A stretch of DNA of 64,000 nucleotides from Bacillota bacterium. Lineage in GTDB: Bacteria; Bacillota; Clostridia; Acetivibrionales; JAEZXR01. Below are positions 8,183-16,145 of this stretch, piece by piece. The stretch spans positions 1-64,000 of the forward strand of contig JAEZXR010000041.1 in NCBI GenBank assembly GCA_023419605.1, given 5' to 3'. A program made the translations under genes and the position numbers. A model generated the notes under the pieces. The model saw only the letters and a list, made by a program, of their open reading frames with translations. It had not been told where the DNA came from and made no database searches. The stretch's first letter is position 1. Every line of letters starts with the position of its first letter.

Positions 8183-8407
8183 ATGGCCGATTTTTGGGAT
8201 AGCGAAGAACTTTTAGGGAAAATGTCTAAAAACAGCAAGGAAGAGATCCATGTTAAGAAGGTTAAAAAAAGCGGAAGAACCTACATTGATATCAGAGTCT
8301 TCTGGTTGGATGCCAATACAGATGAATTCAAGCCGAGCCAAAAGGGATTGGCAATACCTTTTGAAAGCATTGATGACTTTAAGAGCATACTGGATAAGAT
8401 CGAATAA
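8183..8407 (+). CDS. YdbC/PC4-type nucleic-acid-binding protein
   Basis: This is a 74-residue protein. The features are an acidic start (DFWDSEELL), a beta-strand run (KEEIHVKKVKKSGRTYIDIRVFW), and PSQKGLAIPFESIDDFKSIL at the C-terminus, the signature of the bacterial PC4/YdbC family. Family members bind single-stranded DNA or RNA through a dimeric beta-sheet. GGAGGA is 8 nt upstream. It is monocistronic, with a promoter at 8105-8133 and a terminator at 8424-8480. Confidence 0.85.
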   Translation: MADFWDSEELLGKMSKNSKEEIHVKKVKKSGRTYIDIRVFWLDANTDEFKPSQKGLAIPFESIDDFKSILDKIE

Positions 8408-8423
8408 GAATACTTGTATAAGA

Positions 8424-8480
8424 AATATGAAAAGTCAATAAATTTCCAAGGAGGTATTTATTGTTTTTTCATATTTTTTT
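8424..8480 (+). terminator. Long-stem terminator with SD-like loop
   Basis: The 10-bp stem AATATGAAAA/TTTTCATATT encloses an 8-bp stem CAATAAAT/ATTTATTG, with a GT/TT internal mismatch between them, followed by a T-run to 8480. The 12-nt loop (8444-8455) contains AAGGAGG. The remaining bases to 8740 hold only a short perfect hairpin (8638-8654, GCTGCAC and GTGCAGC) and no gene. Confidence 0.75.
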
Positions 8481-8740
8481 TGCAGTGTTATTCAGGTATG
8501 ATTGTTATACCGGGAGCAGGTGCTAAAATCTATCATTGATAGTAGTGCATCTGTTAGCGAGGTTCATATTCTGCTGTCTTGTAATTTTATTTTCAAGCGG
8601 AATATAGGAGGCCAAAGAAAAGGATTCTATAAATTTTGCTGCACTGCGTGCAGCGCTCTACAAAAAAATGCTATATTTTTCACGTCCTCCCTCATGTAGG
8701 GTTGCGATTAAGAAAAAAGAAATGGTAAGGTGATATAACG

Positions 8741-9700
8741 ATGGAGCTTACAGAAATAAAAATACTTTCCGAAAAAATAAAAGAAAACATATCCAGAGTC
8801 ATTGTAGGGAAAAGTGAAACCATAGACTTGATTCTGACTTCACTTTTTTGTTCCGGTCATATTTTGCTGGAGGATGTACCGGGGACAGGGAAGACAGTGC
8901 TGGCAAAATGCCTCGCACGATCGATAAATTGTGATTTTAAGAGGATTCAGTTCACGCCGGACCTCCTTCCTTCCGATCTGACAGGCATTAATTACTATAA
9001 TCAGAAACAAGGGGAATTTGTTTTTCGGCCAGGTCCTCTTTTCTCCAATATTATTGTTGCAGATGAAATTAACCGGGCTACACCCAGAACCCAGTCCAGC
9101 CTTCTGGAATGCATGGAGGAGCACCAGGTTACCATCGACGGGGAAACCCATGGACTCGGGAGCCCCTTTCTTGTCATAGCAACGCAGAATCCTGTGGAAA
9201 CCCAGGGAACCTTTCCCCTGCCGGAGGCGCAGTTGGACAGGTTCTTCCTGCGACTGAAAATGGGATATCCCACGCAGGAGGAAGGCAGAAAGATTCTCGA
9301 CAGGTTTCAGAATGAAAATCCGATGGAAGAGACGGGTGTTGTGGCGGAAGCCAGGGAAATCATTGATGCGCAGCAATCCTTTTCCCGGGTAAAGATCGGT
9401 GACGATGTAAAGGAATATATGATCCGTATGATCGAAGCGACTCGCAAACACGAAAAAATTGCACTGGGCGTGAGCCCTAGAGGAAGCCTTGCCCTTCTGC
9501 GGGCGGCAAGAGCCTACGCTGTTCTGAAGGGCTATGACTTTGTGACACCAGACCATGTAAAGAGTGTAGCGATCCCCGTTCTGGCCCACCGTATCGTTTT
9601 GCGGGCGCATGCCCTGGGAAGCAGTACCGATGCGGCGGAAGCCATGATAAAGGAGATACTGGACAGGGTGGAAGTACCGAAGGAAATAATTGAGAATTGA
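8741..9700 (+). CDS. MoxR-family AAA+ ATPase
   Basis: This is a 319-residue AAA_3 ATPase. Walker A is PGTGKT at residues 47-52, Walker B is IIVADEINR near 105-113, sensor 1 is VIATQNP, and the arginine region is LDRFFLRLKMGYP. The C-terminal lid domain contains GVSPRGSLAL. MoxR proteins act as chaperone-like ATPases that mature partner complexes, usually encoded with DUF58 and membrane proteins, as here. AAGGTG is upstream of the start. The last codons and the stop lie inside an inverted repeat (9688-9764), so the C-terminal residues (EIIEN) come from repeat sequence. Confidence 0.93.
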   Translation: MELTEIKILSEKIKENISRVIVGKSETIDLILTSLFCSGHILLEDVPGTGKTVLAKCLARSINCDFKRIQFTPDLLPSDLTGINYYNQKQGEFVFRPGPLFSNIIVADEINRATPRTQSSLLECMEEHQVTIDGETHGLGSPFLVIATQNPVETQGTFPLPEAQLDRFFLRLKMGYPTQEEGRKILDRFQNENPMEETGVVAEAREIIDAQQSFSRVKIGDDVKEYMIRMIEATRKHEKIALGVSPRGSLALLRAARAYAVLKGYDFVTPDHVKSVAIPVLAHRIVLRAHALGSSTDAAEAMIKEILDRVEVPKEIIEN

Positions 9701-9764
9701 GAATGGAAAATTGAGAATGATGGATGGGTTTTCATTTTCAATTCTCCATTTTCAATTCTCAATT
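9688..9764. repeat. Heptad-type inverted repeat after moxR
   Basis: Two 32-bp arms (9688-9719 and 9733-9764) are complementary except for a few positions, around a 13-nt loop. Each arm is built of heptamers resembling ATTGAGA and ATGGAAA. It sits exactly between moxR and the DUF58 gene and supplies the moxR stop codon. It could act as an mRNA hairpin between the cistrons. Confidence 0.75.
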
Positions 9765-9781
9765 AGAAGCGGGGGTGTTTC

Positions 9782-10927
9782 ATGGAAGTTGTAGCTTTTG
9801 CGATTATAGTGCTTGGGGTGATCGGACTGCAGGAGTGGATTTTTGGGCGGTTCGTGCTTCGTAAGCTTGAATATATTTGTGATTTTAGTGAGAAGGAGGC
9901 GTATGAGGGAGACAGTCTCTTTTTGGTGGAGACGGTGCACAACAAAAAGCTTCTGCCTGTACCCTGGCTAAAGGTTGACATAAACTCTTCCCGTTGGCTG
10001 GAGTATGCAAATACAAAATCAGTGGTAGCCCAGGAATTCCGTTATGTGACCAGCAGCTTTTTTCTCAAGGGCTATCAGAAGGTAACCCGGAGGTGGAAGC
10101 TGAAGTGCCTGAAAAGAGGTGTTTACACCATAAAGAGTGTAACCCTGATCAGCGGAGATCTTATCGGAAGAAATACGATTTCCACGCCCGTTGAAATCAA
10201 TGCCGTCATTACGGTATATCCTGCCCTCATCCGTCTGGAGAATTTTTTCATCCCTGTTCGGCAGCAGCAGGGAGATACCATCGTAAGAAGGTGGATTCTG
10301 GAGGATCCTTTTATCGTGTCCGGAGCCAGGGAGTATACGCCCAGAGATCCCATGAACAGGGTCCACTGGAGTGCCACTGCCAGGCAGGGGAGCTTAATGG
10401 TCAGAAAGAACGATTATACGGCGCAAACGGGAATAACGGTACTTTTAAATATACAATCCATGGAAACGGAGTATTTTGATGCAGTCCACAAGGATTGGAT
10501 CGAGATGGGCATCAAGGCGGCAGCTACGATTTTTGACACTGCATTGCGGGAGGGAACTCCCGTACGATTGGTCACCAATGGCAGCACTGTGGACGGGGGG
10601 AAGGAAATGATCTTCACGTCCGAGGCCTCCGGAAGAGAGCATGTGCTTCAGCTTATGCACCTGCTGGCGAAGCTGGAACTCAGGGCTATAAAGGATTTTG
10701 AAGAGTATCTGGAAACGGTGCTGCCCCAGTTTTACAACACGGATATCATATTGATTACCGCCTACCTCACAGAAAGAATACGGAATCTCATGAGACTGGT
10801 CATCCGCCGCAATTGTTCTGTAAAAATCCTGGTGCTGGATCGGTTTATTGAACAGAACGATTTGCCACAGGACATGGAAGTTTATATATTGGCAGGAGAT
10901 GAGGGTGGAAATGGACAGGAATCTTAG
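9782..10927 (+). CDS. DUF58-domain protein
   Basis: This is a 381-residue protein. One or two hydrophobic segments occupy residues 1-22, followed by a beta-rich region. The DUF58 core is near residues 170-240, with EDPFIVSGAREYTPRDPMNRVHWSATAR, the family hallmark, and then a vWA-like alpha/beta fold. DUF58 proteins are the usual partners of MoxR ATPases and are thought to be clients or substrates at the membrane. The 3' end overlaps the next gene by about 17 nt, which suggests translational coupling. GCGGGGGTG precedes the start. Confidence 0.9.
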   Translation: MEVVAFAIIVLGVIGLQEWIFGRFVLRKLEYICDFSEKEAYEGDSLFLVETVHNKKLLPVPWLKVDINSSRWLEYANTKSVVAQEFRYVTSSFFLKGYQKVTRRWKLKCLKRGVYTIKSVTLISGDLIGRNTISTPVEINAVITVYPALIRLENFFIPVRQQQGDTIVRRWILEDPFIVSGAREYTPRDPMNRVHWSATARQGSLMVRKNDYTAQTGITVLLNIQSMETEYFDAVHKDWIEMGIKAAATIFDTALREGTPVRLVTNGSTVDGGKEMIFTSEASGREHVLQLMHLLAKLELRAIKDFEEYLETVLPQFYNTDIILITAYLTERIRNLMRLVIRRNCSVKILVLDRFIEQNDLPQDMEVYILAGDEGGNGQES

Positions 10928-12281
10928 AAGCATAGCATTGAAAATTATAGCAGTGACGGGGATCTTTTGCTTCCTGTACCCGCTTTTATTGATGCTGCGA
11001 ATGTTGATTTTTACAGAGAATGGAGGCGGTTGGGCAGGGCTGTATAATTATTGCCTGGCGTTAGGCGGATTTATTTGCAGCCTCCTCCTCATCGGCCACG
11101 GAAAAGGAAAGATTCCGGTGCTGAAGGCTGGGTTGACAGTGCTTATACCCATGGTACTTTCGATTGTTTTATACAGGGCGAGTGGAAGCGGACGCGAAGC
11201 TTATGAGGTATTGATAGGGATACTGATGTATTTTACCGGCTTTCGGGCTTTTTATGTACCACCGGCTTCCCTGTTGAGCGGTAAAAAGGTTTGGCTGGGA
11301 GCCGGCATTCTTTTTGCCTGCCTCATTGTTTCTTTTTACTTTAGGCAGTTGGCTGCGGCAAGACCCTATGTTCTGTTTTTTACCTATGGGTTTCTGGGAA
11401 TGGTTTTACTGGTGAGTAATCAGACCGGAATTGATGAAGCATTCATAAAAAGACATATTGACCGTGCCAATATTCCGGGAAATATGAGAAAATATAATAC
11501 GTCGCTGGTAGTATGGCTGTATGCGGTTATTGTAATACTTATTAATGTAAAAGCCATTGTAAATGCCATCGCAGTCTTTTTGCACTGGCTGGTAATACAA
11601 ATCGTAAATTGTGCAGCCTGGCTCTTTCTTCTGCTCTCCAGGCTTTTTAAGCAGAGTGAGTCGGGAGCGCCGTCAGGGGGACAGAACCCACTTCCGGATA
11701 TGGGAGCGAACACGCAGAAGGGGATTTTGCCTGTTATTCTAACCATTTTGATAGGGTTGCTGGCAGCATACCTGCTGTATGTCCTGGGGAAAAGGCTTCC
11801 TTCGGCACTTAGAGCCTTGAGGGACAAACTGAAGGAACTCTTTGACCGCGTGGCCGGATACCTTGGAAATCTTCTGAAGGTGTATGGAGATGGAGCGGAA
11901 GAGATCGATGATTATGAGGATGACGTTCAGACCGTTAAAGTTGGAGATGCGCTGCAGGAAAAACAGTTAAAGCGGCAGTTGGGGAGGATAAGAAGAGGAC
12001 TAAGGGGCATCACGGACCCGGTGCAGAAAGTACGCTATATATACGGTATGCTTCTGCAGGAACTTAAAGAGCGTGATATCGATGTGCGGAAGTCAGATAC
12101 GGCCGGAGAGGTACTCCGGAAAGTCAAATCCGTCCAAGGCGCTGAGCAGCCCTTTGCCGGCATAACAACGATTTATGAGGAAGTCAAGTACGGAGGGGAA
12201 ATACCCGAAGCTGTGAAGGTGGAGAGTGTAGAAGCGGAGTTTAAGAAGATGGAGGAAGTTCTGAAAAGAAGGAAGAAATAG
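10911..12281 (+). CDS. Polytopic membrane protein with DUF4129-like tail
   Basis: About 456 residues. Six to eight membrane segments fill the first 250 residues, another is at about 285-305, and a cytoplasmic tail follows. The tail (RYIYGMLLQELKERDIDVRKSDTAGEVLRKV, ending KKMEEVLKRRKK) resembles DUF4129, the segment found at the C-terminus of transglutaminase-like proteins in moxR operons. The transglutaminase Cys-His-Asp domain itself is absent. I chose the ATG at 10911 (MDRNLRS) because GAGGGTGG precedes it. An earlier in-frame ATG at 10848 lies deep in the DUF58 gene. Confidence 0.75.
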   Translation: MDRNLRSIALKIIAVTGIFCFLYPLLLMLRMLIFTENGGGWAGLYNYCLALGGFICSLLLIGHGKGKIPVLKAGLTVLIPMVLSIVLYRASGSGREAYEVLIGILMYFTGFRAFYVPPASLLSGKKVWLGAGILFACLIVSFYFRQLAAARPYVLFFTYGFLGMVLLVSNQTGIDEAFIKRHIDRANIPGNMRKYNTSLVVWLYAVIVILINVKAIVNAIAVFLHWLVIQIVNCAAWLFLLLSRLFKQSESGAPSGGQNPLPDMGANTQKGILPVILTILIGLLAAYLLYVLGKRLPSALRALRDKLKELFDRVAGYLGNLLKVYGDGAEEIDDYEDDVQTVKVGDALQEKQLKRQLGRIRRGLRGITDPVQKVRYIYGMLLQELKERDIDVRKSDTAGEVLRKVKSVQGAEQPFAGITTIYEEVKYGGEIPEAVKVESVEAEFKKMEEVLKRRKK

Positions 12282-12349
12282 TGGTAAATTCTCTATGTGG
12301 AGTGTAAGCAAAATAGAATACCGTAGGGTGAATTATGATTAATGGGGGT

Positions 12350-12416
12350 CTAGGGGGCAATAGCCCCTCTAGTCGCGGCTTCAGCCGCGAAACTACCATG
12401 CCCCTCCTGGGAGGGG
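12350..12416. repeat. Three tandem GC-rich hairpins
   Basis: The spacer 12282-12651 contains three adjacent hairpins: CTAGGGGGC with GCCCCTCTAG (12350-12372), TCGCGGC with GCCGCGA (12373-12390, loop TTCA), and CCCCTC with GAGGGG (12401-12416). They are much richer in G+C than their surroundings. The first could end the moxR operon, but there is no T-run. The rest of the spacer is AT-rich and carries an AACTATAG/CTATAGTT inverted pair and TATAAT-like sites ahead of lon. Confidence 0.6.
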
Positions 12417-12651
12417 TTGGGGGTGGGACCACAACCTCACTATCTTACATTTTTTGCTATTTTTATATTTAGATAATTAAACCAATTGAAAATCATAAAA
12501 CGAAAGGGTATAATGTTTTTTAACTATAGGTTAATATGCTGATTTTAGGGTATAAATAAAATGAAAAATCTATAGTTTCTATTTGTATAATACGGTCCTG
12601 TATTTACAATAAAGTAATAGAGCTGTATAAAAGTTTAGAGAGGATGGTCTG

Positions 12652-15093
12652 ATGTCGGAACCAAAAAAAACAATTAAGAAGCAGGTTTTGCCAGTTTTGC
12701 CGCTCAGGGGGCTGACGGTATTTCCATATATGATACTGCATTTTGATGTAGGACGTGCCAAGTCGATAAAAGCGCTGGAAGAAGCGATGATTAACAACCA
12801 GCTCATATTCCTTGCCGCCCAGAAGGATGCCAGAGAAGATTCCCCTGGGGAGGAGGAAATATTTAAAGTAGGTACCATATCAAAGGTAAAGCAGCTTTTA
12901 AAGCTTCCCGGAGATACCATACGGGTACTGGTGGAGGGGCTGAGCCGTGCGGAAATATCTGCTTTTACGCAGATGGAGCCCTTTTTTATGGCAGAGGTAT
13001 CAGAGAAAATATTTACTGTGGACGAAGAAGACCAGATCGAAATAGAAGCATTAAAGAGAAGAGTGATTGAAGCCTTTGAGGAATATGCCAAACTGAGCAA
13101 CAAGGTTTCACCTGATATCATGCTTTCCATCACCAATATTGAGGATGCAGGCCAGCTGGCGGATGTCATGGCCTCCAATATCGTGCTCAAAGTAGAGCAG
13201 AAGCAGGAAATCCTGGATGAGTTTTACGCGCGCGAACGGCTGGAGAAGCTTTTGGGAATTCTGCTGAAGGAAATGGAAATTCTTGAGGTTGAGAAAAATA
13301 TCAGTGCCAGAGTTCGTAAGCAGATCGATAAGGTACAGAAGGAATATTACCTTAGAGAGCAGATCAAGGCGATACAAACTGAGCTGGGTGACAAGGAAGG
13401 CGTGGCCGGTGAGGTGGAAGAGTACCGTGAAAAGCTGGAAAAGGCCGGCTTCCCGGAAGAGGTTGAAAAGAAAGTTCTTAAGGAACTGGACCGGTTAATG
13501 AAGATGCCTTCCGGATCCGCAGAAGGCTCGGTGGTCAGAACCTATCTGGATTGGGTTTTTGATTTGCCGTGGAACAAAAAGACAGAAGAAATCATTGATT
13601 TGGACAGGGCAGAAGCGATACTGGATGAAGACCATTATGGGTTGGAAAAGGTAAAGGAAAGAATTATTGAGTACTTAGCCGTGAGGAAGCTGCAAAACAG
13701 CCTGAAAGGGCCCATCCTGTGCCTGGTGGGACCTCCGGGAGTGGGTAAGACTTCTATCGCCAAATCCATTGCCAAGTCATTAAACAGGAACTATGTACGG
13801 ATGTCATTGGGTGGAGTTCGCGATGAAGCGGAGATCAGAGGGCACAGGCGGACCTACGTGGGCGCTATGCCCGGAAGGATTATTAATGCCCTGAAACAGG
13901 CGGCTTCAAAGAATCCTTTGATTTTGCTGGATGAGATCGACAAAATGAGCAGCGATTTCAGAGGAGACCCGGCATCTGCCATGCTGGAAGTGCTGGACGC
14001 AGAGCAGAACTTTTCTTTCAGGGATCATTATATGGAGCTGCCTTTTGATCTGTCGGATGTGCTGTTCCTTACTACTGCCAACAGCCTGGATACCATTCCG
14101 AGACCTTTATTGGACAGAATGGAGGTTATCAGTCTTTCCGGGTATACGGAGGAGGAGAAGCTGAATATTGCTGTAAAATATCTGCTTCCGAAACAAATGG
14201 AGGCCCATGGGCTCAAAAAGACCAGCATGAAGATGGACGAACAGGCTGTGAGAGATATCATTAATTACTATACAAGGGAAGCCGGAGTAAGAAACCTGGA
14301 AAGACAGTTGGGGACCGTTTGCAGGAAAGCTGCAAGACAGCTGGTTGCTGCTGAAAAGAAATCCATAAAGATTACGGCTTCCAGCCTGGAGAAGATGCTG
14401 GGTGCCAAGCGGTTCCGGTATGACAAGGCCAAGGAGAAGGATGAAGTAGGCATCGCGACGGGCATGGCGTGGACACCGGTGGGGGGGGACACTCTTTCCA
14501 TTGAAGTGAACCGCATGTCGGGAAATGGAAAACTGGAACTGACAGGACACCTGGGGGATATCATGAAGGAATCCGCAAGGGCCGCTATGAGCTTTATCCG
14601 CTCAAGAGCCCAGGATTTCAACGTTGAAAAAGATTTCCACACAAAATATGATTTGCATATTCATGTGCCGGAAGGTGCCATCCCCAAAGATGGACCGTCA
14701 GCAGGGATTACACTGGCGACGGCAATGCTTTCCGCTCTTACAGGAATACCTGTAAAGAGAAATGTTGCCATGACCGGGGAAATCACCCTCCGGGGAAGGG
14801 TGCTGGCCATCGGTGGATTGAAGGAAAAGGTACTGGCTGCACATCGGGCAGGAATTGATACCATCGTGTGCCCTATCGATAATAAGAAGGATATTGACGA
14901 TATTCCTGAGAATGTAAGAAAGAAGCTGAAGTTTGTGCTGGCGGCGGACATGGACACGGTTCTGGCCACAGCCTTGGGTAAGAAACTGACCAAAGGGGCT
15001 CCCAAGGGCAAAGTAGAAGAAAAAGTGCTCGTAACCGAAGGACAGGCAGTCATCAGCAATATTGAAAGAAATCTGGATATTATAGAGCAATAG
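12652..15093 (+). CDS. lon: ATP-dependent protease LonA
   Basis: This is an 813-residue protein with full LonA architecture. The N-terminal substrate-binding domain starts VLPVLPLRGLTVFPYM, followed by a coiled-coil linker. The AAA+ module has Walker A GPPGVGKTS near 360 and Walker B LILLDEIDKM. The C-terminal serine protease has catalytic Ser683 in KDGPSAGIT and Lys724 in GGLKEK. It degrades misfolded and regulatory proteins in the cytoplasm. GAGAGGATGG precedes the ATG. The start begins MSEPKKTIKKQ, a little longer than some homologues. It is transcribed alone and followed by a hairpin repeat at 15112-15200. I saw no clear CtsR or CIRCE operator upstream. Confidence 0.97.
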   Translation: MSEPKKTIKKQVLPVLPLRGLTVFPYMILHFDVGRAKSIKALEEAMINNQLIFLAAQKDAREDSPGEEEIFKVGTISKVKQLLKLPGDTIRVLVEGLSRAEISAFTQMEPFFMAEVSEKIFTVDEEDQIEIEALKRRVIEAFEEYAKLSNKVSPDIMLSITNIEDAGQLADVMASNIVLKVEQKQEILDEFYARERLEKLLGILLKEMEILEVEKNISARVRKQIDKVQKEYYLREQIKAIQTELGDKEGVAGEVEEYREKLEKAGFPEEVEKKVLKELDRLMKMPSGSAEGSVVRTYLDWVFDLPWNKKTEEIIDLDRAEAILDEDHYGLEKVKERIIEYLAVRKLQNSLKGPILCLVGPPGVGKTSIAKSIAKSLNRNYVRMSLGGVRDEAEIRGHRRTYVGAMPGRIINALKQAASKNPLILLDEIDKMSSDFRGDPASAMLEVLDAEQNFSFRDHYMELPFDLSDVLFLTTANSLDTIPRPLLDRMEVISLSGYTEEEKLNIAVKYLLPKQMEAHGLKKTSMKMDEQAVRDIINYYTREAGVRNLERQLGTVCRKAARQLVAAEKKSIKITASSLEKMLGAKRFRYDKAKEKDEVGIATGMAWTPVGGDTLSIEVNRMSGNGKLELTGHLGDIMKESARAAMSFIRSRAQDFNVEKDFHTKYDLHIHVPEGAIPKDGPSAGITLATAMLSALTGIPVKRNVAMTGEITLRGRVLAIGGLKEKVLAAHRAGIDTIVCPIDNKKDIDDIPENVRKKLKFVLAADMDTVLATALGKKLTKGAPKGKVEEKVLVTEGQAVISNIERNLDIIEQ

Positions 15094-15111
15094 AGAGTGT
15101 AAAAGCACTCC

Positions 15112-15200
15112 TTGTTCTTGGTTAATAGTTCCTGGCCTGTTTACAGGGCTTTCAGCCCTGGGAGCATAGACTGGGGACTAGCAGCCAGGAACCAGGAACG
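15112..15200. repeat. Hairpin repeat family 4, copy A (after lon)
   Basis: The arms TTCTTGGTTAATAGTTCCTGG and CCAGGAACCAGGAAC pair in part. Inside them is the perfect hairpin CAGGGCT-ttc-AGCCCTG (15144-15160). It shares ACTAGCA(G/A)CCAGGAAC and the same outer/inner layout with 20490-20571. It lies in the lon-cwlD spacer and may double as a transcription end. Confidence 0.6.
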
Positions 15201-15296
15201 CTTTTAATATTCACGAACTTGACCAAAAAAGTCATATGTACAACCCCACCCTGAATATCCTTATAATAGCTTGATTGATTAAGGATGGGGTAAAGT

Positions 15297-16025
15297 ATGG
15301 TTATCATTGTTCGGAAGACCAGTTTGCTTTTGGTTGCGCTTGTGGTGCTGTTGTCGGTGGCGCTCTACAGTATAAATTTCAGTTCGGCGGAGGAACCGGC
15401 GATTGCTTCGAATGGAGCTACTGCCGAAAAGCTTGTTGTAATTGACCCGGGGCATGGCGGTGAGGACCCGGGCGCTGTTAGTGATTACAATCATGTAAGT
15501 GAAAAGAATATAAATCTTTATATAGGGTTAAAGGTCAGGGAACTCCTCGAAAATGAGGGCTTTAAAGTAATTATGACCCGCACGGAGGACCGGCTTGAAT
15601 ACAGGGAAGGAACCAAAGGCCCCAGCAGTATGCGGGAGCAAGACCTGAACCGAAGGAAAAAGCTGATGGATGAAAGCGGTGCCGGTGCTGTGGTCAGCAT
15701 ACACCTGAATAAGTTTGAGCAACCCAAGTACCATGGTGCCCAGGTGTTCTTTCCCAAGGACCCTGAAGACAGCCAGCGGCTGGCCATCAGCTTGCAGCAG
15801 TCATTGAAAGAGGTAGTGGAGCCGGGAAATTCAAGAGAGGCTCTCATAAAGAGAGATCCCCTCATCATTTTAAAGAATGCAAAAGTTCCCACAGCCATCG
15901 TTGAATGCGGCTTCCTCTCCAATGCAGAGGAGGAAAAAAAGCTGGCGGACCAGACCTATCAGGATACCTTGGCGGAAGCAATAAAGCAGGGTATTGTGAA
16001 GTATTTTAATGGAAATGGGCAATAA
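15297..16025 (+). CDS. cwlD: N-acetylmuramoyl-L-alanine amidase CwlD
   Basis: This is a 242-residue Amidase_3 enzyme with an N-terminal membrane anchor or signal (residues 8-28). The zinc ligands are His53 in DPGHGGEDPG, Glu69 in SEKN and His136 in SIHLNKF; the catalytic Glu203 is in VECGFLSN. CwlD cuts the peptide side chain from muramic acid, the first step in making muramic-delta-lactam of the spore cortex, which is needed for germination. The short single-domain form with an N-terminal anchor is typical of CwlD rather than of autolysins. AAGGATGGGG precedes the start. A strong terminator follows. Confidence 0.92.
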   Translation: MVIIVRKTSLLLVALVVLLSVALYSINFSSAEEPAIASNGATAEKLVVIDPGHGGEDPGAVSDYNHVSEKNINLYIGLKVRELLENEGFKVIMTRTEDRLEYREGTKGPSSMREQDLNRRKKLMDESGAGAVVSIHLNKFEQPKYHGAQVFFPKDPEDSQRLAISLQQSLKEVVEPGNSREALIKRDPLIILKNAKVPTAIVECGFLSNAEEEKKLADQTYQDTLAEAIKQGIVKYFNGNGQ

Positions 16026-16028
16026 ATA

Positions 16029-16067
16029 AAAAAGGCGGGGTGTTTTGGTAAAACACCCCGCCTTTTT
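16029..16067 (+). terminator. Rho-independent terminator after cwlD
   Basis: An 18-bp perfect stem (16029-16046 with 16050-16067) with loop GGT ends in five T. It separates cwlD from the gntR-glm operon. Confidence 0.92.
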
Positions 16068-16081
16068 CCTTGTCATCCTGT

Positions 16082-16130
16082 TTGACATAATGGTCTATAC
16101 CAATTTATACTAAAGGTATAGACCATTATG
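16082..16130 (+). promoter_or_regulatory. Operator-promoter of the gntR-glutamate mutase operon
   Basis: TTGACA (16082-16087), an 18-bp spacer and TATACT (16106-16111) make a strong promoter. The left arm CATAATGGTCTATACC (16086-16101) overlaps the -35. The right arm GGTATAGACCATTATG (16115-16130) covers the start region. The arms are a perfect 16-bp inverted repeat with a 13-bp gap that spans the -10. Each arm contains a near-palindromic TGGT(C/A)TA(T/G)ACCA core of the kind bound by GntR proteins. The encoded GntR protein at 16146 is the obvious ligand, giving autoregulation. Confidence 0.8.
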
Positions 16131-16145
16131 CTATAGAGGGTAAAT

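Noticed and set aside
8840..9610. 256-residue reading frame on the minus strand
   Set aside because: It is antisense to moxR with no motif or ribosome binding site.
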